Below are positions 5,750-5,816 of a stretch of 5,816 nucleotides of DNA, piece by piece. The stretch's first letter is position 1, and every line of letters starts with the position of its first letter. This DNA is from Erysipelotrichaceae bacterium (lineage in GTDB: Bacteria > Bacillota_I > Bacilli_A > Erysipelotrichales > Erysipelotrichaceae): contig CAAEDX010000132.1 in the NCBI GenBank assembly GCA_900754715.1, positions 1-5,816 on the forward strand. Reading direction: 5' to 3'. The notes beneath the pieces are model-generated. The model searched no databases and was not told the DNA's origin. It saw only the letters and a program-made list of their open reading frames with translations. The position numbers and the translations under genes are program-made.

Positions 5750-5816
5750 TCAGTCCACCCGCAAGCGCGGATCGATGCGCAGCCGCAGAAAGCGCATGAC
5801 CCCATCCGCTCTGACA
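5750..5816 (-). CDS. Possible C-terminal end of another minus-strand gene
   Basis: One minus-strand frame is open from the right edge to a TGA at 5750-5752 and would give about 21 residues ending RIDPRLRVD. The GC-rich composition matches the coding regions here, and it ends just before the LCP promoter. The piece is too short to identify, and another frame is also open, so this is a weak call. Confidence 0.3.
   Translation of the reverse strand, partial: VRADGVMRFLRLRIDPRLRVD

Noticed and set aside
5721..5797. Imperfect direct repeat CAGAAA(A)GCGCAT at 5721-5733 and 5786-5797
   Set aside because: Twelve bases with one insertion, in a GCGC-rich edge region, may be chance, and no third copy or att-like context is seen.

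Overview
The window looks like chromosomal DNA of a low-to-medium GC Gram-positive bacterium (Bacillota), most likely a gut member of the Erysipelotrichia or a related clostridial group. The reasons are the sigma-A-type promoters, strong AGGAGG-like ribosome binding sites, an LCP-family cell-wall ligase, a PqqD-like/HPr-kinase-like pair of a kind common in such genomes, and a small-protein family whose N-terminus I recognise only loosely from gut Bacillota. The taxonomic call is inference.

Layout. Positions 1-890 hold two plus-strand small genes of an uncharacterised family. The first is the 3' end of a gene cut by the window edge (stop at 324-326). The second is complete (482-847, 121 aa). 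Each is followed by its own intrinsic terminator, and the second has its own promoter covered by inverted repeats. They are AT-rich (about 35-37% GC in two lines I counted) compared with the rest (about 60% GC in three sampled lines of the minus-strand genes).

Positions 893-4041 are a minus-strand operon read right to left. It has a promoter at 4013-4041, then a membrane-bound nucleotide-sugar 4,6-dehydratase (629 aa), an HPr-kinase-like P-loop kinase (283 aa), a PqqD-like RRE protein (95 aa) and a terminator at 893-919. Gaps inside the operon are 9 and 15 bases. This terminator lies back to back with that of the convergent small gene.

Positions 4156-5740 are a second minus-strand transcription unit with one gene, a three-helix LCP (LytR-CpsA-Psr) protein of 490 aa, with its own promoter and terminator. 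The right edge may hold the last codons of another minus-strand gene.

How the parts may work together. The dehydratase and the LCP protein fit synthesis and wall attachment of a surface glycopolymer. The kinase and RRE pair is the unusual part: in lasso-peptide clusters, HPr-kinase homologues phosphorylate a precursor peptide and PqqD-like domains bind its leader. No radical SAM enzyme, cyclase or protease is in view. The convergent small proteins have a leader-like N-terminus and both end in Asn-His-Ser, so they are candidate substrates, but this link is only a hypothesis.
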